In this document: piece by piece, positions 41,951 through 50,635 of the stretch
How positions within the stretch are numbered: position 1 is the stretch's first letter
Layout: the number at the start of each line of letters is the position of its first letter
DNA from: Pseudoclavibacter sp. AY1F1
GTDB lineage: Bacteria > Actinomycetota > Actinomycetes > Actinomycetales > Microbacteriaceae
Direction: 5' to 3'
Length of the DNA: 64,000 nucleotides
Assembly: GCF_002931075.1 (NCBI RefSeq)
Contig: NZ_PSTQ01000002.1
Location: 248,001-312,000 of the forward strand
Position numbers and translations under genes: made by a program
The notes under the pieces: generated by a model
Told to the model about the DNA's origin: nothing
What the model saw: the letters and a program-made list of their open reading frames with translations, nothing else
Databases searched by the model: none

Positions 41951-42999
41951 CGTGGCTCCCGCTCCGTCGAATCTGCGTACGGATGGGTGCTCGGGGTAGT
42001 CGGGGCCGTAGTCGTCGCCGTGTCGGGCGCGGCTAGCATTGTCTTCGCCGCTGCCGCTCGTGGCGTGAAGACTCTCGTGGATCCCAGCACCAGCACGACG
42101 ATTCCAGCCGCCAGGACCGCGAGCCCGAGTCCCTCGAGCGCTTCGAGCTGCTCTCGAAGCACGAGCAGGCCGAGGATGCTTGCGGTCAACGGCTCCGCGA
42201 GTGTCAGCGTCGACACTGTCGCGGCCTGCAGCTTCGCGAGCCCCGCCCCAAAGCAGAGGTAGGCGATGGTCGTCGTGACGATGCCGAGCCACGCGGCGGT
42301 CACGAGGCCGGACGGGGCGAGCATCCACTCGGCACCGCTCGCCAGCAGGAGGGGGATGCTCATGACACCTGCGACACCGAAGACCGTGCCCATGGTGACG
42401 TCGGCGCTCCAGCCTCGGTTCATGAGGGCCTTCGCCGAGAGGGTGTAGATGCTGTAGCTCGCGCCAGCACCGATGGACGCGGCTATCCCGCCGAGGTTCG
42501 CGCCATCCGCGTCTCCCGCGCCAGCGGCCGCGATGAGCGCTACGCCGAGGACGGCGATCGCGGTTGCGACGCCCCAGCTCATGCCCGGGAAACGACGCTC
42601 GAGCGCCCACTGCAACATCCCGGTGAGGACGGGTGCCGACCCGAGCGCGAGGACGGTGCCGACGGCGACACCGCTGCCGGCCGTTCCCGCGAAGAAGAGC
42701 GGCTGGTAGAGGAGTACCCCGAGTGCTCCCAGGGCGACAAGACCGAGATGGGCACGGTTCAGGGGGTGGTGTGCGGTCGCTTGGGCAGTGGCGGTGGCGG
42801 TGGCGGTCGCGGTGTGGGCTCGAGCGGTGCGTCGGCGCAGGACGGCGACGAGCGCCCACGCGCCCAGCAGCGTTCCGCCGAGGGCAAGGCGGGCGGAGCC
42901 GAGCGAGAACGCGCTCACGTCCGGTGAGCCAAGGGCCTGCACGGTCCCGGTCGTGCCGAAGCAGACGGCGGCGAATAGGACGAGGAGGAGAGCAGTCAC
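41947..42999 (-). CDS. EamA/DMT-family transporter
   Basis: GTG 42999 gives 350 residues with ten hydrophobic segments and the drug/metabolite transporter signatures (FAAVCFGTTGTVQAL at the N-terminus; AYLCFGAGLAKLQAATVSTLTLAEPLTASILGLL near residues 240-275, duplicated EamA units). The loop after the second segment has an Ala/Thr-repeat (HTATATATATAQATA). The frame is open upstream to 43224, but a -10 box ends six bases before this GTG, pointing to a leaderless message. Probably a metabolite exporter controlled by the co-encoded GntR regulator. Confidence 0.86.
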   Translation of the reverse strand: MTALLLVLFAAVCFGTTGTVQALGSPDVSAFSLGSARLALGGTLLGAWALVAVLRRRTARAHTATATATATAQATAHHPLNRAHLGLVALGALGVLLYQPLFFAGTAGSGVAVGTVLALGSAPVLTGMLQWALERRFPGMSWGVATAIAVLGVALIAAAGAGDADGANLGGIAASIGAGASYSIYTLSAKALMNRGWSADVTMGTVFGVAGVMSIPLLLASGAEWMLAPSGLVTAAWLGIVTTTIAYLCFGAGLAKLQAATVSTLTLAEPLTASILGLLVLREQLEALEGLGLAVLAAGIVVLVLGSTRVFTPRAAAAKTMLAAPDTATTTAPTTPSTHPYADSTEREPR

Positions 43000-43003
43000 C
43001 GGG

Positions 43004-43020
43004 AGATTGTTACACAATCT
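43004..43020. promoter_or_regulatory. FadR-type operator over the transporter-regulator promoter
   Basis: AGATTGT-TAC-ACAATCT is a perfect palindrome with the form TNGTNNNACNA expected for FadR-subfamily GntR proteins. On the minus strand it contains the -10 box (AACAAT, ending six bases before GTG 42999), so a bound regulator would block transcription. Confidence 0.75.
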
Positions 43021-43045
43021 GCCGTCTTGTGGTGGCTGTGGCAGA

Positions 43046-43090
43046 AACGAGCGGTGGGCTCGGCCGAATCGGCCGAGCCCACCGCTCGTT
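43046..43090. terminator. Very long hairpin terminator after iolT-like gene
   Basis: Two perfect 22-base arms (43046-43067 and 43069-43090) around one central base follow the iolT-like stop on the minus strand. This is the longest stem in the window. Confidence 0.85.
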
Positions 43091-43105
43091 GTTGAAAGTG
43101 TCGAG

Positions 43106-44557
43106 CTACTTCTTCGCAGCCGGAAGGAAGATCGCTCCGGTCGTGACGTCCTCATCCAGTGCCTCGAGCGTGCGGCCGCGGGTCTCCGGGATCTGCGTTG
43201 CGACGAAGATGAGCGCGACCACATTCAGCGCGCCGAACAGGAAGAAGGTTCCCGTGATGCCCATGCCGTCGACGAGCGAGGGGAAGTACAGCGAAAGGAA
43301 CCCGTTCGCGACCCAGAGGAAGAAGATCGAGACGCCCATGCCGATACCGCGCATGTGCAGCGGGAAGACCTCGGACAGGTAAACCCAGACGGCCACGTTG
43401 AGGAACGTCTGCATCGACCCGACGAAGGCGACGACGAGGAACAGGATGACCCACGGGCGCAGCGGGTTGCCGACCTCGAGGAGCATCGAAGACAGGCCGA
43501 TGAGCAGGTGGCAGATCGTTGTCAGTGTGAAGCCGATGATGAACGTCTTGCGGCGGTCGAACTTGTCCATGTAGGAGAGTGCGATGAACGCACCGACCAC
43601 CGCGATGACGCCCGGCGCGATGTTGGCGATGAGGGCCGCGCTCGAGTCGAAGCCGGACTCGATGAGCACGATCTGGCCGTAGTACATGATCGAGTTGATG
43701 CCCGTGAGCTGCTGGGCGACACCGAGTCCGATGCCGATGAGCAGGATGCGGAGGAGCCACTTGTTGCCAAGGATCGCCCTGAAGCCGACCTGCTTCTCGT
43801 TCCCCTCTTCGATCGCGACCTTCTCGACCTGAGCGAGTTCTGCTTCAGCGCGCTCGGGGGAGCGGACCGTCTTGAGAACTTCGAGTGCCTCAGCGTCGCG
43901 GCCCTTCTCGACGAGCCAGCGGGGCGACTCTGGCATGCGCAGCATGCCGAAGAACAGGCAGATTGCCGGAATGGCGCAGATGGCGAACATGATGCGCCAG
44001 ACGCCGTCGAGGTGGCCGAGCGTGTTGCCGAGGATGGCGTTGATGATGAAGGCGGAGAGCTGGCCGATGACGATGGCGGCTTCGTTGCGGCCCGAGATGG
44101 ACCCGCGGATCTCGTACGGCGCTAGCTCGGCCAAGAAGACCGGGACGACAGTTGACGCGCCGCCGACGGCAAGGCCGAGGAGGATGCGTCCGACGACGAG
44201 TACTTCGAAGTTCGGGGTGAAGACGACGACGAGTGTGCCGAGGAAGAAGAGCACGGCGAGCATGATGATCGTCTTGCGGCGGCCCCAGCTGTCGGAGAGG
44301 CGGCCGCAGAAGATTGCGCCGATGGCCGCTGCGAAGACGAGGGAGCTGGTAACGACACCCTCGGTGAGGGGTGTGAGTCCGAGCTCTTCGGTCATCGGGT
44401 TCAGGGCCCCGTTGATGACACCCGTGTCGTAGCCGAAGAGGAGACCGCCGAAGCACGCGACGATCGAGATCAGTCCGAGCCGCGAACGATGCGGCCCTGC
44501 TGTGAGGGGCGGAAGTGATTTCTCGGCGGTGTTACCCGCCGGATGCGATGAAGCCAT
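43106..44557 (-). CDS. iolT: MFS sugar porter, probable inositol transporter
   Basis: ATG 44557 gives 483 residues with 12 membrane segments. Sugar-porter signatures are present: GYDTGVINGAL near residues 40-50, GRLSDSWGRRKT, GRILLGLAVGGASTVVPVFLAELAP split over two segments, PESPRWLVEKGR, and QQLTGINSIMYYG in segment seven. IolT-type transporters belong to this group. It has its own promoter with an inositol-type operator and a strong terminator on each side, so it is a separate unit of the inositol regulon, directly downstream of the catabolic operon. Confidence 0.88.
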   Translation of the reverse strand: MASSHPAGNTAEKSLPPLTAGPHRSRLGLISIVACFGGLLFGYDTGVINGALNPMTEELGLTPLTEGVVTSSLVFAAAIGAIFCGRLSDSWGRRKTIIMLAVLFFLGTLVVVFTPNFEVLVVGRILLGLAVGGASTVVPVFLAELAPYEIRGSISGRNEAAIVIGQLSAFIINAILGNTLGHLDGVWRIMFAICAIPAICLFFGMLRMPESPRWLVEKGRDAEALEVLKTVRSPERAEAELAQVEKVAIEEGNEKQVGFRAILGNKWLLRILLIGIGLGVAQQLTGINSIMYYGQIVLIESGFDSSAALIANIAPGVIAVVGAFIALSYMDKFDRRKTFIIGFTLTTICHLLIGLSSMLLEVGNPLRPWVILFLVVAFVGSMQTFLNVAVWVYLSEVFPLHMRGIGMGVSIFFLWVANGFLSLYFPSLVDGMGITGTFFLFGALNVVALIFVATQIPETRGRTLEALDEDVTTGAIFLPAAKK

Positions 44558-44641
44558 TTGGACGTCCTTGTCGTGGATGCTGCGAGGTGGAGCAAGGTTG
44601 TGCGGTGCTGCGAGGCGCGTTTTCTGCGAACGCGTGTCTTG

Positions 44642-44682
44642 ATGATAACCGAAGAATGACAGGATGTGAATATGTCCTGACA
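44642..44682 (-). promoter_or_regulatory. iolT promoter with IolR-type operator
   Basis: On the minus strand -35 TTCACA (44670-44665), 17-base spacer, -10 TATCAT (44647-44642). TGTCCTGACA (plus 44673-44682) lies just upstream of the -35 box and fits KGWCHTRACA fully; TGACAGGA (44657-44664) in the spacer is a one-mismatch inverted copy of TCCTGACA, so two sites may flank the -35 box. Confidence 0.7.
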
Positions 44683-44697
44683 AATTGGTCAGGGGCA

Positions 44698-44734
44698 AGT
44701 GTGGCCCCGCAGCTCGGAGCTGCGGGGCCACACT
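44698..44734. terminator. Hairpin terminator of the inositol operon
   Basis: Perfect 18-base arms (AGTGTGGCCCCGCAGCTC and complement) around one base start four bases after the iolH-like stop on the minus strand and close the eight-gene operon. Confidence 0.85.
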
Positions 44735-44737
44735 GGG

Positions 44738-45610
44738 TCAGGAGGAGGCGACAAGCTCCCTGATCTTCTCGAGCTGGAACTTCGAGACTTCGTCGGCCCG
44801 CTCGTCCTCTGCAAAGACGTTCGAGACGATGAGCGCGTCCGGGCGATCGAGGTATCCGACCTGCTTGAGGGTTGCGAACAGCTCAGCGAAGTCGACGTCG
44901 CCGTCGCCGATCCGCAGGTGCTGGTGGATGCGCGCCTCGTTCCCTGGAGGGTTCGAGATGTAGCGCAGCCCGTGCGAACGGTGGTGGTCGAACGTGTCCG
45001 CGGTGTACACCGCGCCGAGGCGCTCTCCCAGCTCGGGCAGGAGGGTCGCAGCCCGGTCCCCGTAATGGAAGGTGTGCGAGGCGACGTACACGAAGCCCAC
45101 GTTCTTGCTGTTGAGGCCGCGGATGACGCGCCACCCCTCGAGCCCGTCCTCGACGAAGTCGTTGGGGTGCGGGTCGATGTTGAGCTGGATGCCCTCGCGC
45201 TCGAGGATCGGCAGGAGCGTCTCCATGGAACGGTGGAAGGCGTCCTCCGACTCGTTGAACTGCGAGGGCTCTCCGCTGAACTCGGTGTTGATGACCGGGA
45301 TATCCAGGAGCGAGGCCAGCTCGATGACGCGAGTGAAGTTGCGAACGGCCGCGAGGCGACCCGCTTCTTCCGGTCCGGAGATGCGCTGGACCGGAAGGAT
45401 CGCGGGGATCTTCACTCCAGCATCCGCTGCCCGTTTCTTGAACTTCAGCGCGTACTCGTCGTCGGCCGACGGGTGGCGGAAGAACCACGAGAAGTCGGGG
45501 TGCGGCGTGATCTGCAGGTACTCGTAGCCCAGGCGGGCCGCGATGTCCGGGAAGTCGAGGAAGCCGGCGTCGTGGTGGAACGGCGTCGGGTCCAACGCGA
45601 TGCGAACCAT
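44738..45610 (-). CDS. iolH: IolH-like sugar phosphate isomerase/epimerase
   Basis: The 290-residue TIM-barrel protein has xylose isomerase-like metal-site blocks: VINTEFSGEPSQFN, LNIDPHPNDFVEDG, GFVYVASHTFHYG and TADTFDHHRSHG. It is the last gene of the inositol operon, 12 bases after iolG. In corynebacteria the gene after iolG is iolH, of the same fold; its exact reaction is not well established, so the name rests on position and family. Confidence 0.8.
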   Translation of the reverse strand: MVRIALDPTPFHHDAGFLDFPDIAARLGYEYLQITPHPDFSWFFRHPSADDEYALKFKKRAADAGVKIPAILPVQRISGPEEAGRLAAVRNFTRVIELASLLDIPVINTEFSGEPSQFNESEDAFHRSMETLLPILEREGIQLNIDPHPNDFVEDGLEGWRVIRGLNSKNVGFVYVASHTFHYGDRAATLLPELGERLGAVYTADTFDHHRSHGLRYISNPPGNEARIHQHLRIGDGDVDFAELFATLKQVGYLDRPDALIVSNVFAEDERADEVSKFQLEKIRELVASS

Positions 45611-45622
45611 GGGTGTGCCTCC

Positions 45623-46645
45623 TTATGCCTTGGCGTAGAACGCTGGGCGCTCGACCTGCTGCACCTCGACGATGCCGCCGTCGAACGCCTTGACGCCGGC
45701 CTCGCAGGCGAGGGCGACGCGGTAGCCGTGGAAGGCGTCCGGGCCGTCGATGGTGCCGCGGGCGACCGCGTCCACCCAGCGCTGGATCTGCACGTCGTAG
45801 GCCGCCGCAAAGCGGGTCACGAACGAGCGGTGCTCTTCCTTGGCGAACGAGCCGTCCGACCAGGTCTGCACGCCGTTGGCCTGCCCGATGCGGGCGAGTC
45901 CGTTCGAGAACACGGCTTCCGTAGCGACCTGGTAGCCGAACTTGATGCTCACGTTCATCTCGACGTCGACGAGGATGCCGTTCTCGAGCTCCAGGAGCAC
46001 GAGGATCGGCTCGCGCAGACGCTCAGGCGAATTCGGGTTGCGGCGCATGTACTTGATCTCGATGCTGCGGATCTCGCTGCCAGCGAGCCACGGGATGACG
46101 TCGAGTTCGTGCACGACCGAGTCGTTGATGAGCATGTCCTGCGTGTACGTCTCCGGCACGTCGGGGTTGCGGTGCACGGCGCGAAGCGCGAGCAGCTCTC
46201 CGGCTTCGCCAGACTCGATGATCTCGCGCAGGCGGGCGTACTCGGCGTCGAAGCGGCGCATGAAGCCGAGCTGGATGAGGGGTCGGTCGGAGGCGGCCAT
46301 CTCGGCCTCGACGACCCGCAGCGACGACGCAGAGTCGGCCGTCAGGGGCTTCTCGCACAGGATGGGGAGCTTCGCCGCGAGGGCGGGCAGGAGGACGGGC
46401 TCGTGGAATTTGCCTGGTGTCGCGATGACAACCGCGTCGACGGCGTTCGCCGCGATCGCGTCCTCGATGCTCGTGAACCATTGCGCGCCCGGTGCGTTCT
46501 GCAGGGCCGCGGTGCCGCGTCCCTCGTCAGGCTCAATGACGGCCGAGACGACGGCGCCGCTGATGCGCTTCGTGATGCGTGCGATGTGGTCGGCGCCCAT
46601 GAGGCCGGCGCCGACGACGCCGACGCGGAGGTCAGTTGATGACAT
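45623..46645 (-). CDS. iolG: Inositol 2-dehydrogenase
   Basis: IolG oxidises myo-inositol to 2-keto-myo-inositol with NAD+, the first step of the pathway. The 340-residue Gfo/Idh/MocA protein has the Rossmann motif VGVVGAGLMGADHIARI at residues 8-24, CEKPLTADSASSL with the catalytic Lys, and the substrate-site segment INDSVVHELDVIPWLAG with conserved Asp and His. It lies 26 bases after iolE in the operon. Confidence 0.9.
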   Translation of the reverse strand: MSSTDLRVGVVGAGLMGADHIARITKRISGAVVSAVIEPDEGRGTAALQNAPGAQWFTSIEDAIAANAVDAVVIATPGKFHEPVLLPALAAKLPILCEKPLTADSASSLRVVEAEMAASDRPLIQLGFMRRFDAEYARLREIIESGEAGELLALRAVHRNPDVPETYTQDMLINDSVVHELDVIPWLAGSEIRSIEIKYMRRNPNSPERLREPILVLLELENGILVDVEMNVSIKFGYQVATEAVFSNGLARIGQANGVQTWSDGSFAKEEHRSFVTRFAAAYDVQIQRWVDAVARGTIDGPDAFHGYRVALACEAGVKAFDGGIVEVQQVERPAFYAKA

Positions 46646-46671
46646 GTCGTTGTTTCCTGTTCTGCTCAGGG

Positions 46672-47583
46672 CTACTTGGCGCGGGCGGCGGGAGTGGAGC
46701 CGCAGATGTGCTTGAGCGTGCGCTCAGCGATCGGGTACGGGCGGTCGGCGGAGCAGCCGAACATGTCCTGCTCGACGATGCCGAAGATGTTCGGGTCGAT
46801 CTCGGCGGCGCGGGCCACGATGGGGCCGAGCTCCGGGATGCCGTTCGGCGGCTCGACCATGATCATGTCGGCGGCTGCTTCAGCCCACGACACGTCGTTC
46901 TTGAGCACGTCGAAGAGCTTGTCCGGGTCGACCTGCTTGAGGTGCAGGTAGCCGATGCGCTCGGGGTAGGCGTTCATGAGGCGGAGGCTGTCGCCGCCGT
47001 AGTACGAGAAGTGACCCGTGTCGAGGCAGAGATTTGTGTACTTCGCGTCGGTCTCGCTGAGCAGGCGTTCGACCTCGCGGTAGGTGCCCACGTGGCTGTC
47101 GGCGTGCGAGTGGAACTGCTGCTTGACGCCGTACTCCTCGAGGAGCGCCTTGCCGAGGCGGTCGTGGCCAGCCGCGAGGCGCGTCCACTGCTCGGCATCG
47201 AGCGTGCGCGGTTCCTTCGCCTGGCCCGTGATGTCGTCACGCCACATGTCGGGGATCGTCACGAGGTGCTCGGCGCCGAGCTTCGAGGCGAGGCCCGCAA
47301 CGGCGATGGCCTGGTCCCAGGCGCGCTGCCACTGGCTCTCATCCTCATTGTGGAAGCCCGTGAACACCGTGCCGGCGGAGAGCTTGAGGCCACGCGACTC
47401 GAGCTCGTCGGAGAGCTGGTTCGGGTCGGTGGGGAGGTAGCCGTACGGACCGAGCTCGATCCACGTGTAGCCGGCCTTCACTACCTCGTCGAGGAAGGTC
47501 TGCCACGGGATCTGGCCGGGGTGGTCGGGGAGCCAGATGCCCCAGGAGTCAGGGGCGGTTCCGATTCGGATGCTCTGCGACAT
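46672..47583 (-). CDS. iolE: Myo-inosose-2 dehydratase
   Basis: IolE dehydrates 2-keto-myo-inositol to the trihydroxycyclohexane dione used by IolD. ATG 47583 gives 303 residues starting MSQSIRIGTAPDSWGIWLPD, the usual IolE opening. TIM-barrel metal residues lie in WIELGPYGYLPTD, FHSHADSHVGTYREVERLL and LCLDTGHFSYYGGD. Frame sequence upstream of this ATG lacks family features. It sits between iolD and iolG. Confidence 0.92.
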   Translation of the reverse strand: MSQSIRIGTAPDSWGIWLPDHPGQIPWQTFLDEVVKAGYTWIELGPYGYLPTDPNQLSDELESRGLKLSAGTVFTGFHNEDESQWQRAWDQAIAVAGLASKLGAEHLVTIPDMWRDDITGQAKEPRTLDAEQWTRLAAGHDRLGKALLEEYGVKQQFHSHADSHVGTYREVERLLSETDAKYTNLCLDTGHFSYYGGDSLRLMNAYPERIGYLHLKQVDPDKLFDVLKNDVSWAEAAADMIMVEPPNGIPELGPIVARAAEIDPNIFGIVEQDMFGCSADRPYPIAERTLKHICGSTPAARAK

Positions 47584-47682
47584 CGTCGTCTGCTTTCTGT
47601 TGATGGTCGTGTTGATGTTCGAGGTCGTGCGTGTCTTGCGTTGAGGGGCCGGCGGTGGGAGATCCGATCCGGCCCCCACCGG

Positions 47683-49581
47683 TCAGCCGAGCAGGGGCCG
47701 CTGAGCGGCCTTCTGCTGCTTGTAGTCCTCGAGCGCGCTCTTCGTGGAGTCGAGCGTGGAGGTCTCGGCGACCGGCACATCCCACCATCCCTCGCCGTCA
47801 GGCGCGTAGATGAGGGGGTTGCTGTTGATGTGGATGAGCGTTGAGGTGTCTGATGCCTTGGCCGTGGCCATGGCATCGCGGAGGTCGTTGATCGCGTCTG
47901 CGCTGGGCTCGATCTCGATCGTGTCGATGCCGTAGCTGCGCGCGTTCGCGGCGAGGTCGATGGGGAGGACCTGGTCGCCCTGGAAGTTCGATCCCGCTTC
48001 GTCGAAGGCGCGGTACCAGGTGCCGAAGCGCTCGGACCCGACTGTCTCGGAGAGGTGCCCGATGGAGGCGTAGCCGTGGTTCTGGATGAGCACGACGATG
48101 ATCTTGATACCCTCGGCGACTGCTGTGACGAGCTCCGTGTGGAGCATGAGGTACGAGCCGTCGCCGACCATGACGATGACGTCCCGGTCGGGGGCAGCAC
48201 GCCGCACGCCCATGCCACCGGCGATCTCGTAGCCCATGCAGGAGAAGGCGTACTCGACGTGGTAGCCGAGCGAGTCGCGCACGCGCCACAGCTTGTGGAG
48301 GTCGCCGGGGAGCGAACCGGCGGCCTGCACGATGACGTCGCGCGGGTCGCTCGATTCCTGGACGACGCCGACGATCTCGGGCTGGCCGGGCAGGTCGAGT
48401 CCGCTCGGCTCGAAGGCGACGTCGACGGCCGCATCCCAATCGCTCTTCTGCGCTGCGATCTGACGCGAGTAGTCGTCGCTCACGCGGAAGCCGGAGAGGG
48501 CGCCGATGAGCTTCACGAGCGTCTCGCGTGCATCTGCCACGACGGGCAGCTGCGAGCCGTGTTTGTAGGCGTCGAAGGCGGCGACGTTGATGTTGACGAA
48601 GCGCACGCCGTCGTTCTGGAAGACGGTGCGGCTCGCCGTGGTGAAGTCGCTGTAGCGGGTGCCGATGCCGATGACGACGTCTGCCTGCGCTGCGAGGCGG
48701 TTGGCGGCGGTCGTGCCGGTCGCGCCGATGCCGCCGAGGTACTGCGGGTGGTCCCAGTTGAGGGATCCGCCGCCTGCCTGGCTCGTGCCGACGGGAATGC
48801 CGGTTGCCTCGACGAAGGCGCGCAGCTCGTTCTCGGCGCCCGAGTAGATGACGCCGCCGCCGGCGACGATGATCGGGTTCTTCGCGTTCTTGATCGCCTC
48901 GACAGCGCGGGCGAGCGGGCCGGCCTCGGGGAGGGGGCGGCGGATGTGCCACTCGCGCTCCTCGAGGAAGGCGAGCGGCACGTCGATGAGCTCTGCCTGG
49001 ACGTCCTCCGGCAGCGCGATCGTGACGGCACCCGTCTCGGCCGGGTCGGTGAGGACGCGCATGGCGGCGAGCGCGATCGAGAACAGCTGCTCGGGGCGCT
49101 GCACACGGTCGAAGAAGCGGGAGAGGGGACGGAACGCATCCGTCACCTGGATGCCCGTGTCGTGTGGGAACTCGAGCTGCTGCAGCACGGGGTCGGAGAC
49201 GCGCGTCGCGAAGGTGTCGCTCGGCAGGAGCAGCGCTGGCAGGCGGTTCGCCGTGGCGAGGGCTGCACCGGTGAGCATGTTGGCTGCGCCCGGTCCGACG
49301 GATGCGGCGCTCGCGTACGTCGCGCGGCGGCGGTGCATGCGCGCGTAACCCACCGACTGGTGCACCATCGCCTGCTCGTTGCGAGCTTGGAAGTACGGCA
49401 TGAGGGTCGGGTCCTCGACGTTGGCCTGCTTGAGCGCCTGGCCGATGCCGGCGACATTGCCGTGGCCGAAGATTCCGAACATGCCGGGGATCGTGCGCTC
49501 GCGCACGTCGCCGTCGACGGTGTACTGCTTGCCGAGGAACTCGACGAGGGCCTGGCCGACGGTCATTCGCTTGGTTGACAT
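47683..49581 (-). CDS. iolD: 3D-(3,5/4)-trihydroxycyclohexane-1,2-dione acylhydrolase
   Basis: IolD is a thiamine-diphosphate enzyme that opens the inositol ring, forming 5-deoxy-glucuronate. The 632-residue protein has the TPP-enzyme N-domain (FGIFGHGNVAGIGQALKQ, AMVHQSVGYARMHRRRATYA), a central domain (IIVAGGGVIYSGAENELRAF, VVIGIGTRYSDFT) and the TPP-binding motif VGDGSYLMLHTELVTA with IIVVLIQNHGY. ATG 49581 (MSTKRMTVGQALV) is chosen; an in-frame ATG at 49590 would add three residues. Confidence 0.94.
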   Translation of the reverse strand: MSTKRMTVGQALVEFLGKQYTVDGDVRERTIPGMFGIFGHGNVAGIGQALKQANVEDPTLMPYFQARNEQAMVHQSVGYARMHRRRATYASAASVGPGAANMLTGAALATANRLPALLLPSDTFATRVSDPVLQQLEFPHDTGIQVTDAFRPLSRFFDRVQRPEQLFSIALAAMRVLTDPAETGAVTIALPEDVQAELIDVPLAFLEEREWHIRRPLPEAGPLARAVEAIKNAKNPIIVAGGGVIYSGAENELRAFVEATGIPVGTSQAGGGSLNWDHPQYLGGIGATGTTAANRLAAQADVVIGIGTRYSDFTTASRTVFQNDGVRFVNINVAAFDAYKHGSQLPVVADARETLVKLIGALSGFRVSDDYSRQIAAQKSDWDAAVDVAFEPSGLDLPGQPEIVGVVQESSDPRDVIVQAAGSLPGDLHKLWRVRDSLGYHVEYAFSCMGYEIAGGMGVRRAAPDRDVIVMVGDGSYLMLHTELVTAVAEGIKIIVVLIQNHGYASIGHLSETVGSERFGTWYRAFDEAGSNFQGDQVLPIDLAANARSYGIDTIEIEPSADAINDLRDAMATAKASDTSTLIHINSNPLIYAPDGEGWWDVPVAETSTLDSTKSALEDYKQQKAAQRPLLG

Positions 49582-49637
49582 CTGCGTCATCTTTCTGCGT
49601 TGGTACTGAGCTGTTGCTGGTGCGCTGGAGGCGGAGG

Positions 49638-50570
49638 TTACCGCTGGGGGCCGTACGGGAGGCGGGAGTCGAACTCCTGGGAGGTCCACTGCTCGCGCAC
49701 CCAGCCGTGGGCGGGGTCGTCGCTGATGAGCCACTCGCGCGCCTCGTCCGGACCCGCCATGACGTTCAGGTAGTACAGGTCGTAGCCGGGTGCCGCGACG
49801 GCGGGGCCGTGGTAGCCGAACGGGACCAGCGCGATGTCTCCCGTGCGCACGATCTCGTTGATCGAGATCTCGCCGGCAGGCGACGTGTAGGTCGCGAACA
49901 TGCCGAAGGCGTCAGCGCCCTCCGGGACTGTCGCGTTCTTGGTGGGCTCGCTCTCGAAGTAGTAGATCTCCTCGAGGCGGCTCTCGTGGCCCGGGTGGTG
50001 CTCGTCGTGCTTGTGCGGAGGGTACGACGACCAGTTCTCGGCCGGCGTGATGACCTCGCACACGATGAGTTTGGCGGCCTGCAGCGATCCGGGGATGCCG
50101 AAGTTCTGCACCTGTCGGCTCGATCGGCCGGCGCCGCGGAGCTCGACCGGCACGTCGCTCTTGCGGAGCACCTGGAAGGGGAAGACCTGCGTGGTCGGCG
50201 CCTCGGCGACGGCGACCCTGCCGCTGCCGGTCACCGTGGCGCTGGTCCCGACGGGCAGGTAGGCCACGTCGGCTGGCCCGTCGAAGACTGAGGGACGGCC
50301 CTCGAGCTCGACGGATGCGGGCGCATCCGCACCGTCGAGCTCGAGGCGCGCGTTTCCGCGGAGGGGGATGACCATTCGCTCAATGTCGCCTGCCGGCAGC
50401 TCGAGGCGCAGACCATCGGAGAGGTCCGCGACTCGGATGCCGGTGTGTTCCCAGCCGGGGAGCGTCGCATCAACAACGCTCTCCCAGCCGTCTCGCGAGA
50501 GGGCTCCGCGGGCCCTGAACCAGGTGTTCTCTGCTGTGTCCCTGTGGGGAGATGCTGCGTGTGAGGACAT
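49638..50570 (-). CDS. iolB: 5-deoxy-glucuronate isomerase
   Basis: IolB converts 5-deoxy-glucuronate to 2-deoxy-5-keto-gluconate. The 310-residue bicupin has the metal-binding block WSSYPPHKHDEHHPGHESRLEEIYYFE at about residues 181-207 (read in two overlapping parts) and the second His/Glu region VPFGYHGPAVAAPGYDLYYL. It lies 65 bases after iolA and 56 bases before iolD in the operon. Confidence 0.93.
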   Translation of the reverse strand: MSSHAASPHRDTAENTWFRARGALSRDGWESVVDATLPGWEHTGIRVADLSDGLRLELPAGDIERMVIPLRGNARLELDGADAPASVELEGRPSVFDGPADVAYLPVGTSATVTGSGRVAVAEAPTTQVFPFQVLRKSDVPVELRGAGRSSRQVQNFGIPGSLQAAKLIVCEVITPAENWSSYPPHKHDEHHPGHESRLEEIYYFESEPTKNATVPEGADAFGMFATYTSPAGEISINEIVRTGDIALVPFGYHGPAVAAPGYDLYYLNVMAGPDEAREWLISDDPAHGWVREQWTSQEFDSRLPYGPQR

Positions 50571-50635
50571 TGCTCGTGAGTCTTTCTAGGTGCGAATGGT
50601 CCGGCTAGCCGTGTGGGCTAGTCGTGCTGGGCTGG

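Noticed and set aside
42999-43224. N-terminal extension of the EamA transporter
   Set aside because: The extra 75 residues are Arg/Ser-rich, overlap the terminator hairpin at 43046-43090 and lie upstream of the apparent -10 box.
44699-46639. A 646-codon plus-strand frame opposite iolH and iolG
   Set aside because: Antisense to two well-supported genes and without protein-family features.
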